From assembly GCF_001653235.2 (NCBI RefSeq), contig NC_035796.1:2666001-2730000 (forward strand): a DNA stretch of 64,000 bases, written 5' to 3'. A model generated the notes under the pieces. That model was not told where the DNA came from and searched no databases. It saw only the letters and a list, made by a program, of their open reading frames with translations. A program made the position numbers and the translations under genes. Shown here in pieces: positions 36,279 to 45,856 of this stretch. Source of the stretch: Pochonia chlamydosporia 170. Its lineage: Eukaryota; Ascomycota; Sordariomycetes; Hypocreales; Clavicipitaceae. Each line of letters begins with the position of its first letter. The first letter of the stretch is position 1.

Positions 36279-37297
36279 TTTGATGATGTGGATGTGGCTT
36301 GGTGAAGCTGGCGTTGAGCTTTCGTTGATGGTTGAACCTGTGGGAAATGTTTTGCTGGGATCTGACTAATTTGTTTCGAGGGTAAAGAGTCTCATATATC
36401 TGCTTTTTCGATTTGTTTTTGTTTTTGTTTTGTACGTGTCAAGTGTCACTAGGCAGCAGTGAAGAGTGTTGATGGCTTTGTTGGTGTTCTGTTCGTGGGG
36501 CTGTGTCACGGTGTCAGCCTCATGGGACTGGCTGTTGACTTTATTACACTTTTTATTGAACAGATGTAGGACTTGTAGGAACAGATTGCACTCGCATGAT
36601 TTTGTGTTTTGTATATTCGTGTGTGGTGTTTTGTGTATGGAAGTACATGTACCCAGATGACAGCCTAACATGAGATCGGCAGGCATCCATTCTTGATGCA
36701 CTAGGTCAAGCAGGATGACAACTTGCGATCGCAAAGCTCAGAAACAAGATATAAAACCAAATGAAACAAAATACACAAAAGAGACTACTGTACAAGCTGA
36801 TCGAAAAGCTCAAACCAAAGCATTTCGAAAAGTATCGTAATTGAACCCTACAACTACGCCTTACTTGTTGTCATGGGCAATCCATGTGAATATGTGCAGC
36901 AGAGTGACAGCGAACCCCTGTTCCCAACCACACTGAACTTGCAGCGAGCATATGGTTGCATTGAATATACGGCAAGCATGGTTGTGGGCTGCAGAACTCA
37001 TCTGTGAGCTGTATGCGTATAAGATTATACTTGTTCAATGACAATGCCGCATACCGGTCTTGGCGGCTGCTGCCTGTGTGCCTGGCAACACACAAGGGGC
37101 AATCGATCTACGAAAGCTGGTATAGAGTTGCTGCCTCGAGGTGTGGATGAAGTTTTCTAGCAATGATTAACAACACGTTGGCGGTATGAGATCAGCCACA
37201 GAGCATGTCACAACATTGGCAGCAACTGCTCTTTCAGTTCACGGCAACGGCAATCAATTTAGACAACCTGCAATTCCTCGCATTTCCCCATGTCATA
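36279..37297. other. 1-kb intergenic stretch, T/G-rich
   Basis: Promoter of the 2OG oxygenase (minus) and 3' flank of the RRM gene (minus). A T/G-rich tract with TTTGTTTTTG repeats lies at about 36410-36435, probably in the 5' flank. No gene recognised. Confidence 0.5.
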
Positions 37298-38315
37298 TTA
37301 GTTGTCGTCTCTCCTGCGCCAGTCAGTGGACGCTGTGCTCCTACTCCCTTGTTCCCTGTTCCCTGACCGGGACTCATACTGGCGCGGCCCGTCTCTGTCG
37401 AAGCGTCGACGGTCTCCTTGTCTGCCATCCGTTCGAGAGATCAACTTGTCTGGCATGCCGCCCGCCAGTGCTACCTTCAGCTTGCCTTCCATTGACCCCT
37501 CCGTAATGAACTTGCCATTGAGGGCCCTCATTGCTGCATTCGCCTCCTCCCTGGTTTCAAAGTCAACGAAGCAGTAGTGGTGGTTGCCTTGCATGGACCT
37601 GGTGCTCTGATGCGGCGTGATGCGTTTTCCAATCGCGATCCTAAAACACACATCCGAGTTAATAACGGAACACTACTGTATATAGAGCAAGATTTCCACC
37701 CACGGGCTAAAGTCGGAGAAAATCTCCGTCAAAGTTTCATTATGTTGGGCTTGGTCGATCATCTTCCCCAAGCCACCAACGTAGAGCCTCCGTCCCTCCT
37801 GGCTCTGAGCCATATCTTGAAAATGAGACAATGCACTGTAAGGACCATCCTTGACGTCCTTGTTAAATCTGCCACTAGCGACGTTGTCCTCGCCAGATTT
37901 GGTGGCCCAGTCACCCCAGCGTTGGAAACTCTCTCTCTCCCCGCCGTCGCGGTTCCAGCCTCGATCGCGCTGCTTTTTGGGATCACACTGGCCGACTTTG
38001 ATGGGCCGTCCGCCGATGGTTGCGCTCAACGAGGCGAGGGCATCGTCTGCGGTGTTGCGATCGGGGAATTCGACGAAGCAGTACCCTGGGTTTCGCCCGC
38101 TGACAGGATCGATCGATATATGAATCTTTTCTAGGCGGCTGAAGCCATTCGCGGCGAGGGCTTCTTCTATGTCATTGGGTCGGGCCGTGTAGGGCAGGTT
38201 ACCTGCGCCCGGCAGTCAGCGTAATTCGAAGCGCTTTAATGTTTGAGGTTCGAACCAGACCTAGGTAGATGCGTGCGCCCAAGGTGTCTGGTTGGTTTTG
38301 TGAGGTTTGATCCAT
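37298..38315 (-). CDS. RNA-binding protein with two RRM domains
   Basis: Three exons: 38261-38315, 37704-38202 and 37298-37640, with introns of 58 and 63 nt, giving 298 residues. RRM1 has RNP2 ARIYLGNLPYTA, split by intron 1, and RNP1 PGYCFVEFPD. RRM2 has RRLYVGGLGKM and HHYCFVDFETREEA. The C-terminus is Arg/Asp/Ser-rich (GDRRRFDRDGPRQYESRSGN), like RGG-type tails. It resembles fungal two-RRM hnRNP-type proteins; the RNA target is unknown. The donor of intron 1 is GTCTGG, weaker than usual, but phase and RNP2 both require it. For intron 2 the donor GTGGGT (exon end 37704) is the one that keeps the frame. Confidence 0.87.
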
Positions 38316-39349
38316 GGTTACTTGGATTTGCCCGCGAGGGGTGAGGTATGTCCTCGGACGGAGGGACAAGGTGTTTCGAACAGATCTAGTCGGTCGAGTT
38401 CCTGATTGGAAATTTTTTTGAGGTGTTTGTGCATGCATCTCGTGGCGTAACCTCGTCTGCCAGATTTGCAATCACGTGGTGGCAGCTGCATCGCCAGCAT
38501 TGTCCTGGGCTTTGTCTCTTGATGGGCGTCAATAGACAGAGCAGAGTCCTCTTACGTTACGAATTGCAGTATCAGGTATGCCATGACTGCTAGATTGGAC
38601 AATTTTTGCATTTGAGCTGCACGCTGCTATTCTGGGCGTTCTGCGTCACCGCGCGTACCTTACGATTCTGGTGTCTTCTCAACGGGAGCTGTTCCCCTCT
38701 TCCAAAGACGGTACCGAAATTATCACGTTGGGGATGTCGCAGAGTGTGATCGATGATTCCAAAAGAAACGCAAATGGCTCTCGAACAGGACAATTTTTCT
38801 TTCTTTATAAACTCTTCAGTTGAAGTGCCGCTTCCTCCAACTCCGCTTTCCTTAATGAATAGCTGCCCTGCCGATCATCTCGGCCCACCCACAGCACGAC
38901 GAACTTGGCCGATATTGAGGAGAAGAAGAAGACGCACAATACAAGTCTACATACTACTTGAGGTTTTTTAGGGCACCTTAACTAACCTAAAGGTTAAAGT
39001 TAACCTAAGGAGAGAGCACTATAGAATTCTAGTAGTATAAATCTTATATCTTTTATTAGCTATACAATTTTACTTAGGTGCTTTAACTTAGCTACTTTAG
39101 TGTTACGTTTTAGTTCATAGGCTGTGCCCAGGCCGCAGAACGGGCTAGCTGACATCGAGGCCACCCCACAGACGGATAAGGCACACGCTGGAATAATACA
39201 TGTAGTCCAGGCGCAGACAGATCAATTGATCGCAGTAATTCACGTGTTACAGTTGGCTGTGTTCCAGCCGCTCGCGTGTGGCTGTGGGCACTCTCCATCC
39301 AATACTTACAAGACAGTGTTTCACTACCTAGGTACCTATAGGCAGCATC
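38316..39349. other. Intergenic stretch with an A/T-rich patch
   Basis: About 1 kb ending at the target-site duplication of the small hAT element. An A/T-rich patch at about 38940-39118 contains nested inverted strings (TAACCTAAAGGTTA, GGTTAAAGTTAACC) and repeated TTAGG/CCTAA steps, and may be an old decayed element. The open frames on both strands have no recognisable domain. Confidence 0.45.
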
Positions 39350-39357
39350 CTCATCAA
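39350..39357. repeat. Left target-site duplication (CTCATCAA) of the small hAT element
   Basis: Eight bases immediately before the element start, repeated exactly at 39941-39948 after its end. Eight-bp duplications are diagnostic of hAT-superfamily insertion. Confidence 0.88.
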
Positions 39358-39940
39358 TAGTGATGTGGCCTTGTACAGTACGTGTACGTACAGTACTGTA
39401 TTTTAGCCCTAGTACCGTACGTACAATGGGGTTGTACAGTACAGTACATACATACAAATTTCCCCTTCCTTTTTGGGCAATAGTGAGCCCTGCCCTTGCA
39501 CCATTTTTGAGCCTCAAACCTCAGATTCCACCTCAGTGTCAACACCCAATATATCACCCGTCGACTGTAATACACCTCCCACTCAAAATCCTCATTGGTT
39601 GAGGCCATCGCGCCGTCCATCCAGACCTTCTTGCCCTGCGCATTCACAAATAACTCGAGATATGAATCTTCGAGTTCTAGCCAGTCCTTCTCCTCAAGAT
39701 CCGCCCAGCGCTTTTTTAGGGTTAGCTTTGGTGGGCGCCATCTTTTTAGCGATACCTTCAATTGGTACAAAATCAGGAGTGCGTTGAGCCAACAGAGCTT
39801 TTGTACAGCTCCGTATTTGTACGATGTGACCCACAAATTCCCCTATTTGGAATATCGTACGTACGCAGTACGCGTACGTACTTTTTCTTCTTGTACGTAC
39901 GTACGTACAACAGTGTTGTACGAAAAGTACAACATCACTA
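39358..39940. mobile_element. Non-autonomous hAT-type element, 583 bp
   Basis: It begins TAGTGATGT and ends ACATCACTA, 9-bp perfect terminal inverted repeats matching the hAT end pattern YARNG. It is flanked by the 8-bp duplication CTCATCAA. The subterminal 100 bp at each end is packed with GTAC-based palindromic strings (TTGTACAGTACGTGTACG on the left; TTGTACGTACGTACGTACAA on the right), probable transposase-binding sites. No transposase is encoded. The minus strand of the interior has a coding-like segment (WADLEEKDWLELEDSYLEL and onward) that may be a captured gene piece. Its ends differ from those of the complete hAT at 42874, so a different transposase would have mobilised it. The insertion is about 190 bp before the HET start codon at 40134. 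Confidence 0.85.
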
Positions 39941-39948
39941 CTCATCAA
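39941..39948. repeat. Right target-site duplication (CTCATCAA)
   Basis: Exact copy of 39350-39357 at the other edge of the small hAT element. Confidence 0.88.
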
Positions 39949-40133
39949 GGCATCCGCGCCACCTATCGCCCGCCTTAGATTAAATCAGCCTCATAATTCA
40001 CACTTCTCGTGCAAGATGCACTATTGGACGCAAAAATAGGTCAGAGTTATTAGTATTTCTACAGAAAAAGTTGGAGTTCTAAATATCTTCCTACTCTGAT
40101 ATTTCAACCAAACCAAAAGACGAAAGAGTCGCC

Positions 40134-41957
40134 ATGAACGACTATAGACCCAATGCACCAGCACAAGCAATCCGTCTTCTGCACCTTCTTCCTAGAACCA
40201 GTTCTGGAATGCTTTCTGGCAAGCTAAAGAAAGTGTCCATCGATGCTACGCCTACATTTGTTTCGATATCCCATGTATGGGGTAGCAATCTTGCAGAGGC
40301 TCGTATGCAGGTTGACTCGGGCAGTGGAAACAAGTTTGTGCCAATATCGAGAAACCTGGAGTCTCTTTTGCAGTCTCTGCTTAGCCATAGCTCAGATACC
40401 TTGCCTCAACTCTGGCAAAGTGAGCTATTACTTCCCATGTGGATAGATATGGTCTGTATTGATCAAGCGGATGAGGGCGACAAGTCGTCCCAAATTCCAC
40501 TTATGCGTCGCATATATTCACAGTCAAAAATTGTTCTCATCTGGATCAATGAGTCAGACGGCCACCTTCGCTACGCATTTCAATATCTTCGTCATATTGC
40601 AAAGTCTAGGTCCTGTACTGGCAAAGATGAACTTTGGACACTATTCGATCCAATGGGCTGGGATGCTTTGATAAGGCTCCTGGGGTGCGATTGGTTTCAC
40701 AGGAGATGGGTCATTCAAGAGGCAGTTCTTTCAAAGGAGGCCATCTTTTTATGTGGTCCGGATGTCATGCCAATGGAAGATCTATTCAATACGGTCAACC
40801 TCGTAACGAGTGCCTTGGTGAGTCGCCCGAGTGTCGCCAAGGCCCTCAAGGCTGCAAATGTGGGCTCGATCAGACCAATCCTGGTCCTGAAGCAACTCAA
40901 GCAAACACTCCATAGGGATCAGGGCCAGCAGAGGCTTCTGTGGTTATTGGAAAACTTACGTACCACCAGAGCAACCGTGATGCATGATCAGGTGTATGGG
41001 CTTCTTGGTCTATGTAGCCCGGAAGAGGCTGCTAGTAATCCAATTCGATACGATCTTGGGCCACAGGAGATCTTTAGGACTTGTGTCGAGCAGCATGCGC
41101 GCCTCTACAACAATTTGGACTTCCTTGGTCTCTGCACGCCTGCGCAGAGGAACAATACAAGCCCAGAAACGCCATGTACATGGCATCGATCTTCTAAATG
41201 GCCGTCTTGGGTGCCTAATTGGGGCTCAACACGTCTTCGACGTTGTTTAGGCCCCCACGGGGTGGATCAAGAAGGCAATTTTAATGCCTCTGGCTCAATG
41301 GTAATTAATTATTCTTTCAAAGGAGACGAATTGGTCGTTTCAGGTATCTTGATCGACAAAATTCGGGACCTAGGGGACTTCTGTGACTCATCTCGACGTG
41401 CTGAGCTGTCAGACCCGAATTCCATGCTATTCCAGCAATTTTTCGAGTTTTGGATGAACTCAGCAAACGGGAGCATAACAACAGTATACGGGGACAGAGA
41501 GAGCCAAGCCGACGCATTTGCGCGTACCATGAGCCTACTTGGAATATACCTGAACCCAGTGCCTGCAGCAAACATGGTCCCAACCATGTTCTACAAATGG
41601 TGCAAGGATTCAAAATTGGGCAGACAACTGCAACAATTTGTTTGTGGATCTAGGATACCCTTCGAGGCACCATATGAAAGATCATTTATAAGGATGAAAC
41701 GCTTGCTGTCATGGCAACCATTTGTCACAGAAAAGGGATATTTTGGACTTGCCAGGGAGCAATGTATGGTGGGTGATGAGATATGGCTTATAGCTGGTTG
41801 CAACGTTCCAATTACTCTTTCATGCCCCAGCAAGAAGCAAGGCGGCAGTACTATGGAAGTTAAGGGGGAATGTTTCCTTGATGGATTTATGTTTGGTGAA
41901 ATATGGGCGGGCTCAACAAGAAACGCGCCAAAGCCTCAAGTAGTGACTCTCGTATAG
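40134..41957 (+). CDS. HET-domain (heterokaryon incompatibility) protein
   Basis: A single exon of 607 residues with no frame break. The HET domain runs from about residue 44 to 190: TFVSISHVWG (in place of the commoner YVALSYVWG), ISRNLESLLQSLL, LPMWIDMVCIDQADEGDKSSQ, MRRIYSQSKIVLIWINESD. RRWVIQEAVLSKEAIFLCG and the central MHDQVYGLLGLCSPEEAA block follow. The C-terminal half contains KGYFGLAREQCMVGDEIWLIAGC, a common ending in large HET proteins. Members act in non-self recognition and cell death; the allelic partner is unknown. The gene sits between a small hAT element upstream and a complete hAT transposon downstream. Confidence 0.92.
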   Translation: MNDYRPNAPAQAIRLLHLLPRTSSGMLSGKLKKVSIDATPTFVSISHVWGSNLAEARMQVDSGSGNKFVPISRNLESLLQSLLSHSSDTLPQLWQSELLLPMWIDMVCIDQADEGDKSSQIPLMRRIYSQSKIVLIWINESDGHLRYAFQYLRHIAKSRSCTGKDELWTLFDPMGWDALIRLLGCDWFHRRWVIQEAVLSKEAIFLCGPDVMPMEDLFNTVNLVTSALVSRPSVAKALKAANVGSIRPILVLKQLKQTLHRDQGQQRLLWLLENLRTTRATVMHDQVYGLLGLCSPEEAASNPIRYDLGPQEIFRTCVEQHARLYNNLDFLGLCTPAQRNNTSPETPCTWHRSSKWPSWVPNWGSTRLRRCLGPHGVDQEGNFNASGSMVINYSFKGDELVVSGILIDKIRDLGDFCDSSRRAELSDPNSMLFQQFFEFWMNSANGSITTVYGDRESQADAFARTMSLLGIYLNPVPAANMVPTMFYKWCKDSKLGRQLQQFVCGSRIPFEAPYERSFIRMKRLLSWQPFVTEKGYFGLAREQCMVGDEIWLIAGCNVPITLSCPSKKQGGSTMEVKGECFLDGFMFGEIWAGSTRNAPKPQVVTLV

Positions 41958-42865
41958 TCTCGGTACTTCCTGATTCAGGATCGTGGTTCTCGTGGTCCTC
42001 GGTCGAAACGTAATATAATGCAACCAGTCGACCTCATCGATCCATATAGCAGGGTAGAGGCCGTGGTTCCAGGACACATCGCAGACTCCTTCAACGCTTT
42101 GTCCCTGCTCATAGCACGCCATCCTGATTCAAGAACTAATTGTCAGCCATCGCAACGCGGCGTGTCAGGATCCAAGAGATAGGGTTTTCTCACTCTTAGG
42201 ACTTATTGATCTCAATGAGCGAGCACTGCTGGACAAATCCTTACTTTCCAGACTATACCATGACAAATGAACACGTACTTATCACCACACTCTTGCACTT
42301 GCAAGAGTGGAGATTAATGCAACCTGATCTTCGACGGATAACATCGGATTTTGACGAGTTATTCGTCAGGCTTGGAGCCTCAAAAACCTCAGGTTATCTA
42401 CATACTCTGCACAATACCATTTGCAGTTTTAACTGTCTAATGTCATCGTAAGATACCTGCATCTATCAGATTATAAGTTCCCAATGCACGTTGTCGCAGA
42501 TAGATGAGGGAAGGGGCTTCTGAAGCCTTTCCCGTAGCTTTCTAATGCTCTCTGTAGGCAAGTCATCGGAATAGACCGCCTTTATGCTCAATTCGAAGGC
42601 CATCCTTGCGAAGAGTAACATCGTCGTCAAAGCAAGGCATGGATATTTGTCACCCTAACACGCGATAGCTACCTAGTAATCGACGGGTGCTTTGCCAATG
42701 TACCCCTAGTCGCCGACCACACAACACCTCACAGCTGGGTCAAGCAAACAATACTCACTGGGCCAAAAGGAAGATTAAGATCGAATCGACCCTACCCTCC
42801 ACTATAACCCCAAAGATCGAGATCAGCTGGCACATCCCGCCATGTAAGATCTTGTCCTCTTTTCG
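41958..42865. other. Intergenic stretch between HET gene and hAT transposon
   Basis: About 0.9 kb. A plus-strand open frame of 81 codons at 42206-42451 has no recognisable content. No RNA gene seen. The right edge is the TCCTCATA target duplication. Confidence 0.5.
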
Positions 42866-42873
42866 TCCTCATA
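42866..42873. repeat. Left target-site duplication (TCCTCATA) of the hAT transposon
   Basis: Eight bases next to the left terminal repeat, identical to 45399-45406 beyond the right terminal repeat. Confidence 0.95.
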
Positions 42874-42890
42874 CAGGGTGGTCGTCGATA
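42874..42890 (+). repeat. Left terminal inverted repeat of hAT transposon
   Basis: 17 bp starting CAGGG, matching the right end with one mismatch at position 11. Confidence 0.93.
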
Positions 42891-43033
42891 TGATCGATAC
42901 GATACGATACGATATCGATATCGATGGGCGATATCGTCGATATCGTCGATATGAACGAGCACGGACCACATGACTCAAATTACCCTCTCACCACTGTTTC
43001 AAGCTAAAATTATTTACATTGACATTGTGGAAA

Positions 43034-45058
43034 TTAACTACTGTCTGTTCCGCGCGCCACTCCATTTTTCCTCCAATGCTTTAAACATTCTACCTTCTCA
43101 ATAGTGTCCTCCCCAAGCTTCATCCGCTCCCATGATATAGTCCGCCGCGCCCCTGAGAATACCCTCTCTGCCTCTGCGCTCATCGCAGGAATTGACAGCA
43201 CATTAACTGCAAGCTGCGAGAGTTTCGGCCAACGCTTGCGTTGCTGCGCATCTAGCCACCACTCAAGGGCAGGAATATCAATGAGGATGGCAGGCTCGCT
43301 GGTGTACTCCTCATATTCATCCTTGCTCTGTGGTCGTGGAAAGTTCCGAAGCCTCTCAGCAATAATGTCAAACGCTTCCGGGCTACCCATGGTGGCGCGC
43401 ACCGATTCGTCGTGAGGAACTGATAGGCTAATGTGCTCTTGGGCTTTAAAGTCGCACCAAAGCTGCTTGACAGCTTGAATAGCTGGCCGCACCCACTTTT
43501 TGTCCCAGTTATGCTTCAGGTATCCTATTCGGCGCGATGGATGGAAAATCATGGCTGCTGCATAATAGGGCGAATCATCTGTTTTGAGGTAATACTTGTC
43601 AAAGGCTTGCCAGCTCCTCATGATGCGAGGGCCGAAGAACTGATCAGACTCAAACTTGTCAAAGCTTGTCTTGAAATGCTGCACAATAATATCCATCGTG
43701 AAGAGGACCCGGTCGATCGTGGCGGCGTCACCCTCTGTCGCTTTGGTAGCACGGTGGAATGGCTTGAGAAATTCCAGTGTAGCCCGAAGCCGTTCCCAGT
43801 CTTGCGGCGAAAGGTAATCGTTCTTAAGATCCTCAAAGTACAGCTTCGAGTAGGAATCGATGTCTGCAGACTTTTCCGTTGCAACCTGCAGCATCTGATG
43901 CCAGCTATTCCATCTTGTACAATTATCAAGAGGAACTGCACGGCCTGCTAGATCGGTGAACTGTCGCATACGAGCTGGCGACCCGCGGATATGGACGACA
44001 ATGTTATGAAGCTGTCCTAGTGGCCCAAGACTCCGAAAGGCATCCCGTCTCTTCGACACATTGTCCTGCTCCAAGTCTTTAGTTTGCTGCTCTTCCTGTT
44101 CTACCTCCTGAAACAGGAATGCCTTAACAGCGAGGTTGATGACATGGCCACAGCATCTGATCCGATTGGCACTTGCATCCCAAGATATTCCCTCTTTTTG
44201 CAGCGCCGAGCTCATTGTCCGGCAAAGCTTGTCGTTTGAAGAGGCATTATCGCCAACGAAAGCGCCGAGTTTCTGGCAGATGCCGTAATCCTGGAGAATC
44301 GAGAACAATGTTTCAAACTGGACCTCAGCACTGTGGGACAGGATGAGAGGAAGGGCAAGAAGTGCTTTAGAGAGCTTTTCTGTCTCATAGTCGACGAACT
44401 GTGCGCAAATTCCAAGGAAGAGCTTCTGGCTCGGCGATGTCCAAATATCAGCAGAAATGTGAATCTTGGATAGCGCTGACTGAAGCCTTTTCCGTACCGA
44501 GTCCTTTTGAAAGAGCCATGAACTAGCCACCTTCTTTCTGACTTCGGAATGGGACGAGATTATCTCAGTAGTGGCTTGGGGATTTAATGCTTTACAGAAT
44601 GTATGGAACTCGTCCGACTCGACCAGCCTAAAGGGCAAACGATGCACGGTAATCAATGAGATAAGCGCCTCGGTAATCACATCTTTATGTAGCACTTTCT
44701 TGAAGATTTGGGAGTCAAGCTCTGAAGTCTGGTTGGCAATAGCGGCTTGATCGTAGAGAGCTTGCAGGCTGAGCAGGCTAGCGGCATCAACCCGGCGAGG
44801 CTCGTGTTCGAAGTATATGTCGTGCTTCTTGAGAAGGTGATTTCGAAAGGTTGTACTACTTTGGCAACCGTAAGAAGGATCCTCGCAGTACTTGCAATAA
44901 AATATACGGTTTCTGGCCTGGTACTTCGGTTCGTCACTCCTGGGTTCTCGAGCGTGTGTTCGGATGCTTGAGACTCTGGATACATGCTGCTGAGATTCTG
45001 AAAGTGCAGCAGTAGTGGACAACTCCAAAATGGATGACGAGTCTGGTAAAGAAGTCAT
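43034..45058 (-). CDS. hAT family transposase with BED zinc finger
   Basis: A single 674-residue frame. A BED-type zinc finger lies at residues 55-79 (CKYC, then H74 and H79: FRNHLLKKHDI). The catalytic region includes KIHISADIWTSPSQKLFLGIC with the first acidic residue, AFVGDNASSND with the second, and IRCCGHVINLAVKAFLF, the conserved C/H-x-x-H-x-L-N block. TRWNSWHQML and the late FHPSRRIGYLK segment follow. The C-terminal hAT dimerisation domain reads PALEWWLDAQQRKRWPKLSQ, then VLSIPAMSAEAERVFSGARR. All landmark motifs are present, so an active cut-and-paste enzyme is plausible. The start at 45058 gives a short Ser-rich N-terminus before the BED finger. Confidence 0.96.
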   Translation of the reverse strand: MTSLPDSSSILELSTTAALSESQQHVSRVSSIRTHAREPRSDEPKYQARNRIFYCKYCEDPSYGCQSSTTFRNHLLKKHDIYFEHEPRRVDAASLLSLQALYDQAAIANQTSELDSQIFKKVLHKDVITEALISLITVHRLPFRLVESDEFHTFCKALNPQATTEIISSHSEVRKKVASSWLFQKDSVRKRLQSALSKIHISADIWTSPSQKLFLGICAQFVDYETEKLSKALLALPLILSHSAEVQFETLFSILQDYGICQKLGAFVGDNASSNDKLCRTMSSALQKEGISWDASANRIRCCGHVINLAVKAFLFQEVEQEEQQTKDLEQDNVSKRRDAFRSLGPLGQLHNIVVHIRGSPARMRQFTDLAGRAVPLDNCTRWNSWHQMLQVATEKSADIDSYSKLYFEDLKNDYLSPQDWERLRATLEFLKPFHRATKATEGDAATIDRVLFTMDIIVQHFKTSFDKFESDQFFGPRIMRSWQAFDKYYLKTDDSPYYAAAMIFHPSRRIGYLKHNWDKKWVRPAIQAVKQLWCDFKAQEHISLSVPHDESVRATMGSPEAFDIIAERLRNFPRPQSKDEYEEYTSEPAILIDIPALEWWLDAQQRKRWPKLSQLAVNVLSIPAMSAEAERVFSGARRTISWERMKLGEDTIEKVECLKHWRKNGVARGTDSS

Positions 45059-45381
45059 GATGAAGTATCAACTGTTCCATTATCGAACAGTTCGTCGACG
45101 ACAGAGTTTAAATTTAGAAAGTAGACGCACTGAAAGACAGCAATGTGACATATCTCTAGTATGAGATAGCAGCTCGCCCAGGTGCTGGTTTGCCTTCTCT
45201 CTGGTCCTCGTATCCTGTCACATTGTGGCGGGTTTTCGTCTTGCCAACACGAAATTGCGATGTGCAAGCCACATTGGGTGCTAATGTGACAGGTTATATT
45301 TTCGGGAGGTTTATCGTCGATATCGATGCGATATCGAGAAGCGTCGATACGATATCGATCGACGACACAAATCGATAAACT

Positions 45382-45398
45382 TATCGATGACCACCCTG
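45382..45398 (-). repeat. Right terminal inverted repeat of hAT transposon
   Basis: 17 bp ending ACCACCCTG, complementary to the left end. Confidence 0.93.
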
Positions 45399-45406
45399 TC
45401 CTCATA
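45399..45406. repeat. Right target-site duplication (TCCTCATA)
   Basis: Exact copy of 42866-42873. Confidence 0.95.
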
Positions 45407-45856
45407 TGTGTTAGTGTGATGTGGCGCCCCAAAGTTTCAAGAAGCTTAAAAGTAAAACAACTTATCCCTACTCGGATGCGAACAAACACCTCAAATTTGA
45501 CCTGCTTGGAGCAACCTGCACTATTCGTCGTACCTGGACACTTTTGTTCAGCTAACGCACAATAGATTCCGCAATGGGACAGCTGAATACTGCAGGAAAG
45601 CAACTGTCCACCAATTAGGCAACCCAGGCACGCCAAGATGTAACATCATGACTGCAGAATCCACGGCTCACGCCGGAATATTGCATATCGTACCGCCGTC
45701 CTAGCGCTGGTCTGGAACTCTGGATCGTTGTATCAACGGAAACGAGACTGGCAGAGCTGCGAACCGGTCAATATGTATTTCTCCTTAAATGGATGGCGCA
45801 CCTCTTAACGACCCCTCTCGAGAAGTCAATTGCAATTGTCTGCCATTTCTAACAAG
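45407..45856. other. Intergenic stretch between transposon and secreted-protein gene
   Basis: 450 bp between the transposon edge and the start codon of the small secreted protein; it would be that gene's promoter. No other feature seen. Confidence 0.5.

Larger units (their letters stand above)
42874..45398. mobile_element. Complete hAT-superfamily DNA transposon, 2,525 bp
   Basis: Terminal inverted repeats of 17 bp (CAGGGTGGTCGTCGATA at 42874-42890, and the complement of CAGGGTGGTCATCGATA at 45382-45398) differ at one base. An exact 8-bp target duplication flanks them. Just inside both ends are clusters of CGATAC, CGATATCG and TCGTCGATA strings, the expected subterminal transposase-binding repeats. 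One uninterrupted transposase gene is read from the minus strand and fills the interior. There is no sign of RIP-type decay or internal deletion, so the insertion looks recent and the element could still be active. Confidence 0.95.

Noticed and set aside
39110..39517. Minus-strand 135-codon frame across the left edge of the small hAT element
   Set aside because: It runs through the target duplication and the palindromic terminal region, so it cannot predate the insertion as a gene.
45055..45636. 193-codon minus-strand frame across the right end of the hAT
   Set aside because: It spans the terminal repeat and target duplication and lacks any domain.
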